NCBI GenBank assembly: GCA_000317655.1
Contig: CP003940.1
Span: forward strand, 124,001 to 188,000
Reading direction: 5' to 3'
Source: Cyanobacterium stanieri PCC 7202
GTDB lineage: Bacteria; Cyanobacteriota; Cyanobacteriia; Cyanobacteriales; Cyanobacteriaceae
DNA length: 64,000 nt
This document shows, piece after piece, positions 62,842 to 64,000 of this stretch (positions are counted from its first letter, which is position 1; each line of letters begins with the position of its first letter). Position numbers and translations under genes: made by a program. The notes beneath the pieces were generated by a model. It worked only from the letters and a program-made list of their open reading frames with translations, ran no database searches and was not told the origin of the DNA.

Positions 62842-63543
62842 ATGAATTTGAAGGCACTTTTGTTCGATTTTAGTGGTGTAATCATTAACGATGAAAATAT
62901 CCATCGGCAATTAGTTAATGATTTATTAATCAATGAAAATTTAAGACCTTCAGGGGATGATTATTATGACTTGTGTTTTGGTAGGTGCGATCGTTTTTGT
63001 CTCAAAGATATTTTAGAAAAAAAAGGCAGGGTCGTAACCGATGATTATATCGATAGATTAGCTCTCAAAAAAGCCCAAGATTATCGTTTAATTATGGAAG
63101 GGATGGAACAAATTCCCCTTTATGAAACGGTGATCGGTTTTATTCGTCAAATGCCCGAAAAATGTTTACACCTTGCCTTGGTTACGGGGGCTTCTCTTGG
63201 GGAGGTAGAGTTTATTTTGGATAAGGCGAAAATCAAAGAATATTTTGATGTTATCGTCACGGGGGAGGATGTCAAAGCCCGTCAACCCCATCCTGATGGT
63301 TATCTTTTGGCGATGGATAAATTAAATCAGAAGTATCCTGATTTGGATCTTCAGCCGAATAATTGTCTAGTAATTGAAGATACCCCGGCAGGAATTGAGG
63401 GGGCAAAAAATGCTCAAATGCAGGTAGTTGGTATTACCCATACCTATCCTTTCCATATGCTTCACCGTAAAGCCGATTGGTGTGTGGATTATTTGGCAGA
63501 GTTGGATTTAGATTTGGTGAATGAAGTATTAGCACGAGCTTAA
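62842..63543 (+). CDS. HAD-superfamily hydrolase (beta-phosphoglucomutase-like)
   Basis: A 233-residue phosphatase-type HAD protein with a C1 cap. Motif I 'LLFDFSGVIIND' is notable, because the second Asp of the usual DxD is replaced (D-F-S). Motif II lies in 'LALVTGASLGEVEF' (Thr), motif III is the Lys in 'GEDVKARQPHPDGY', and motif IV is 'CLVIEDTPAGIEGAKNAQM'. The missing second Asp suggests altered chemistry, perhaps a non-phosphatase HAD. Substrate unknown. Confidence 0.85.
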   Translation: MNLKALLFDFSGVIINDENIHRQLVNDLLINENLRPSGDDYYDLCFGRCDRFCLKDILEKKGRVVTDDYIDRLALKKAQDYRLIMEGMEQIPLYETVIGFIRQMPEKCLHLALVTGASLGEVEFILDKAKIKEYFDVIVTGEDVKARQPHPDGYLLAMDKLNQKYPDLDLQPNNCLVIEDTPAGIEGAKNAQMQVVGITHTYPFHMLHRKADWCVDYLAELDLDLVNEVLARA

Positions 63544-63577
63544 TTTTTGATCTATACTTATAGATGGCTTTTTAGTT

Positions 63578-63650
63578 GGGGCATTAGCTCATTTGGTAGA
63601 GTGCTGCGATCGCACCGCAGAGGTGAGGGGTTCAAATCCCCTATGCTCCA
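63578..63650 (+). tRNA. tRNA-Ala (CGC)
   Basis: A 73-nt cloverleaf. The acceptor GGGGCAT pairs with ATGCTCC (one G-U), and the discriminator is A. The anticodon stem is CTGCG/CGCAG around the loop ATCGCAC, giving anticodon CGC at 63611-63613. The T-loop is TTCAAAT. The D-arm is 'AGCTCATTTGGTAGAGT'. No CCA is encoded. A HIP1 octamer lies inside the anticodon arm (63606-63613). Confidence 0.95.
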
Positions 63651-63667
63651 TAAAGTAATTGACAATA

Positions 63668-63835
63668 AAAATTAAGGTATCAGGTATCGGGTGTTAGGTA
63701 TCAGGTTAAAATAACTTGAGTTCGGGATAACATTTTTTGCTTAAGGCTAGGAATGGGCAATGGTTTCAATGTTTTGATAGATCACATTCTATTTAGAGAA
63801 ATTAAACCTGCAACCAGTCACCAGCAAACCTAGTC
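63668..63835. repeat. Repeat fragments upstream of ispE
   Basis: A GGTATCAGGTATCGGGTGTT unit (63676 on) matches those at 50405 and 50525. An 'ACTTGAGTTCGGGATAACAT' arm is at 63712-63731. 'AACCTGCAACCAGTCACCAG' sequence near 63806 matches the end of the 50483-50700 copy. This is a third, diverged member of that family. No gene is seen. Confidence 0.65.
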
Positions 63836-63882
63836 ACTTCAATTTTTCAATACTACCTACTTATTAATTTTTTTTAGTATCT

Positions 63883-64000
63883 ATGCAATCTTATTCTCTA
63901 TTTGCCCCTGCTAAAATTAATCTTCATTTAGAGATTATTGGCGATCGCCCCGATGGCTACCATGAATTAGTAATGATTATGCAAAGTGTCGCCCTAGGAG
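63883..64000 (+). CDS. ispE: 4-diphosphocytidyl-2-C-methyl-D-erythritol kinase, 5' part only
   Basis: The first 39 codons are present and run off the window. The product starts [20 protein letters not shown] and continues [18 protein letters not shown]. 'APAKINLHL' and 'RPDGYHEL' are the N-terminal GHMP-kinase motifs specific to IspE. It phosphorylates CDP-ME in the MEP isoprenoid pathway, which feeds carotenoid and chlorophyll side-chain synthesis. Confidence 0.92.
   Translation, partial: MQSYSLFAPAKINLHLEIIGDRPDGYHELVMIMQSVALG

Overview
This is cyanobacterial DNA. It carries form IB Rubisco (rbcL-rbcX-rbcS), the allophycocyanin core operon (apcA-apcB-apcC), photosystem I psaE, a beta-carboxysome shell pair (ccmK3-ccmK4) and cyanobacteria-restricted families (DUF3288, DUF4327, DUF4330, DUF4336, CCB1). 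The HIP1 octamer GCGATCGC recurs throughout. The AT-rich composition and gene set suggest a unicellular cyanobacterium of the Cyanobacterium/Geminocystis type, but that placement is inference from memory, not from a tree.

Layout. 1-2034: overlapping operon (WD40 tail, DUF3288, FAD oxidoreductase). 2365-4674: rbcL, rbcX, rbcS and a terminator. 5500-6940: a stand-alone tnpB with a left-end hairpin and a right-end hairpin. 7-11 kb: DD-carboxypeptidase, two glycosyltransferases, DedA. 11-14 kb: mutS and a membrane protein with a small inverted-repeat element at its start codon. 14-20.4 kb: glpX, FKBP isomerase, DUF4336, tpiA, a 47-aa protein, aroQ, a 54-aa membrane protein and miaE. 20.6-28 kb: gcvH, a second FAD oxidoreductase, MscS-type channel, His-rich sirohydrochlorin chelatase, ccmK3-ccmK4 and a cysteine synthase. 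28-37.3 kb is the accessory island: type I restriction-modification genes hsdM, hsdR and hsdS, interrupted by an opposite-strand patatin-like phospholipase, a HicB-like orphan antitoxin and a possible 44-aa ORF. 37.5-48.9 kb: clpB, alpha-amylase, YiaAB, CCB1, apcABC, an atypical Nramp-family transporter beside mgtE, mutM and psaE. 49-58 kb: upp, DUF4330, tRNA-Asn, anmK, DUF4327, speD, pyrE, a CAT-anticodon tRNA, ferredoxin and trmL. 57.5-64 kb: M23 peptidase, PP2C phosphatase, RecQ helicase, phosphoribosyltransferase, HAD hydrolase, tRNA-Ala and the start of ispE.

How the genes work together. Carbon fixation is represented by Rubisco and its chaperone, the GlpX bisphosphatase, triosephosphate isomerase and the carboxysome shell pair. 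Light harvesting and electron transport are represented by ApcABC, PsaE, CCB1 and a small ferredoxin. Most other genes are housekeeping and show conserved signatures.

The most distinctive features are intergenic. There are several families of short terminal-inverted-repeat elements (MITE-like), two of which begin exactly at a TAA stop codon. There are also heptanucleotide tandem repeats and short GC-rich palindromes. The best candidates for unusual biology are four: the patatin gene inside the restriction locus, whose best-placed start is separated from the reading frame by an A9 tract; the lone TnpB with its likely guide-RNA end; a hairpin element between apcB and apcC; and the non-canonical Nramp protein beside MgtE.
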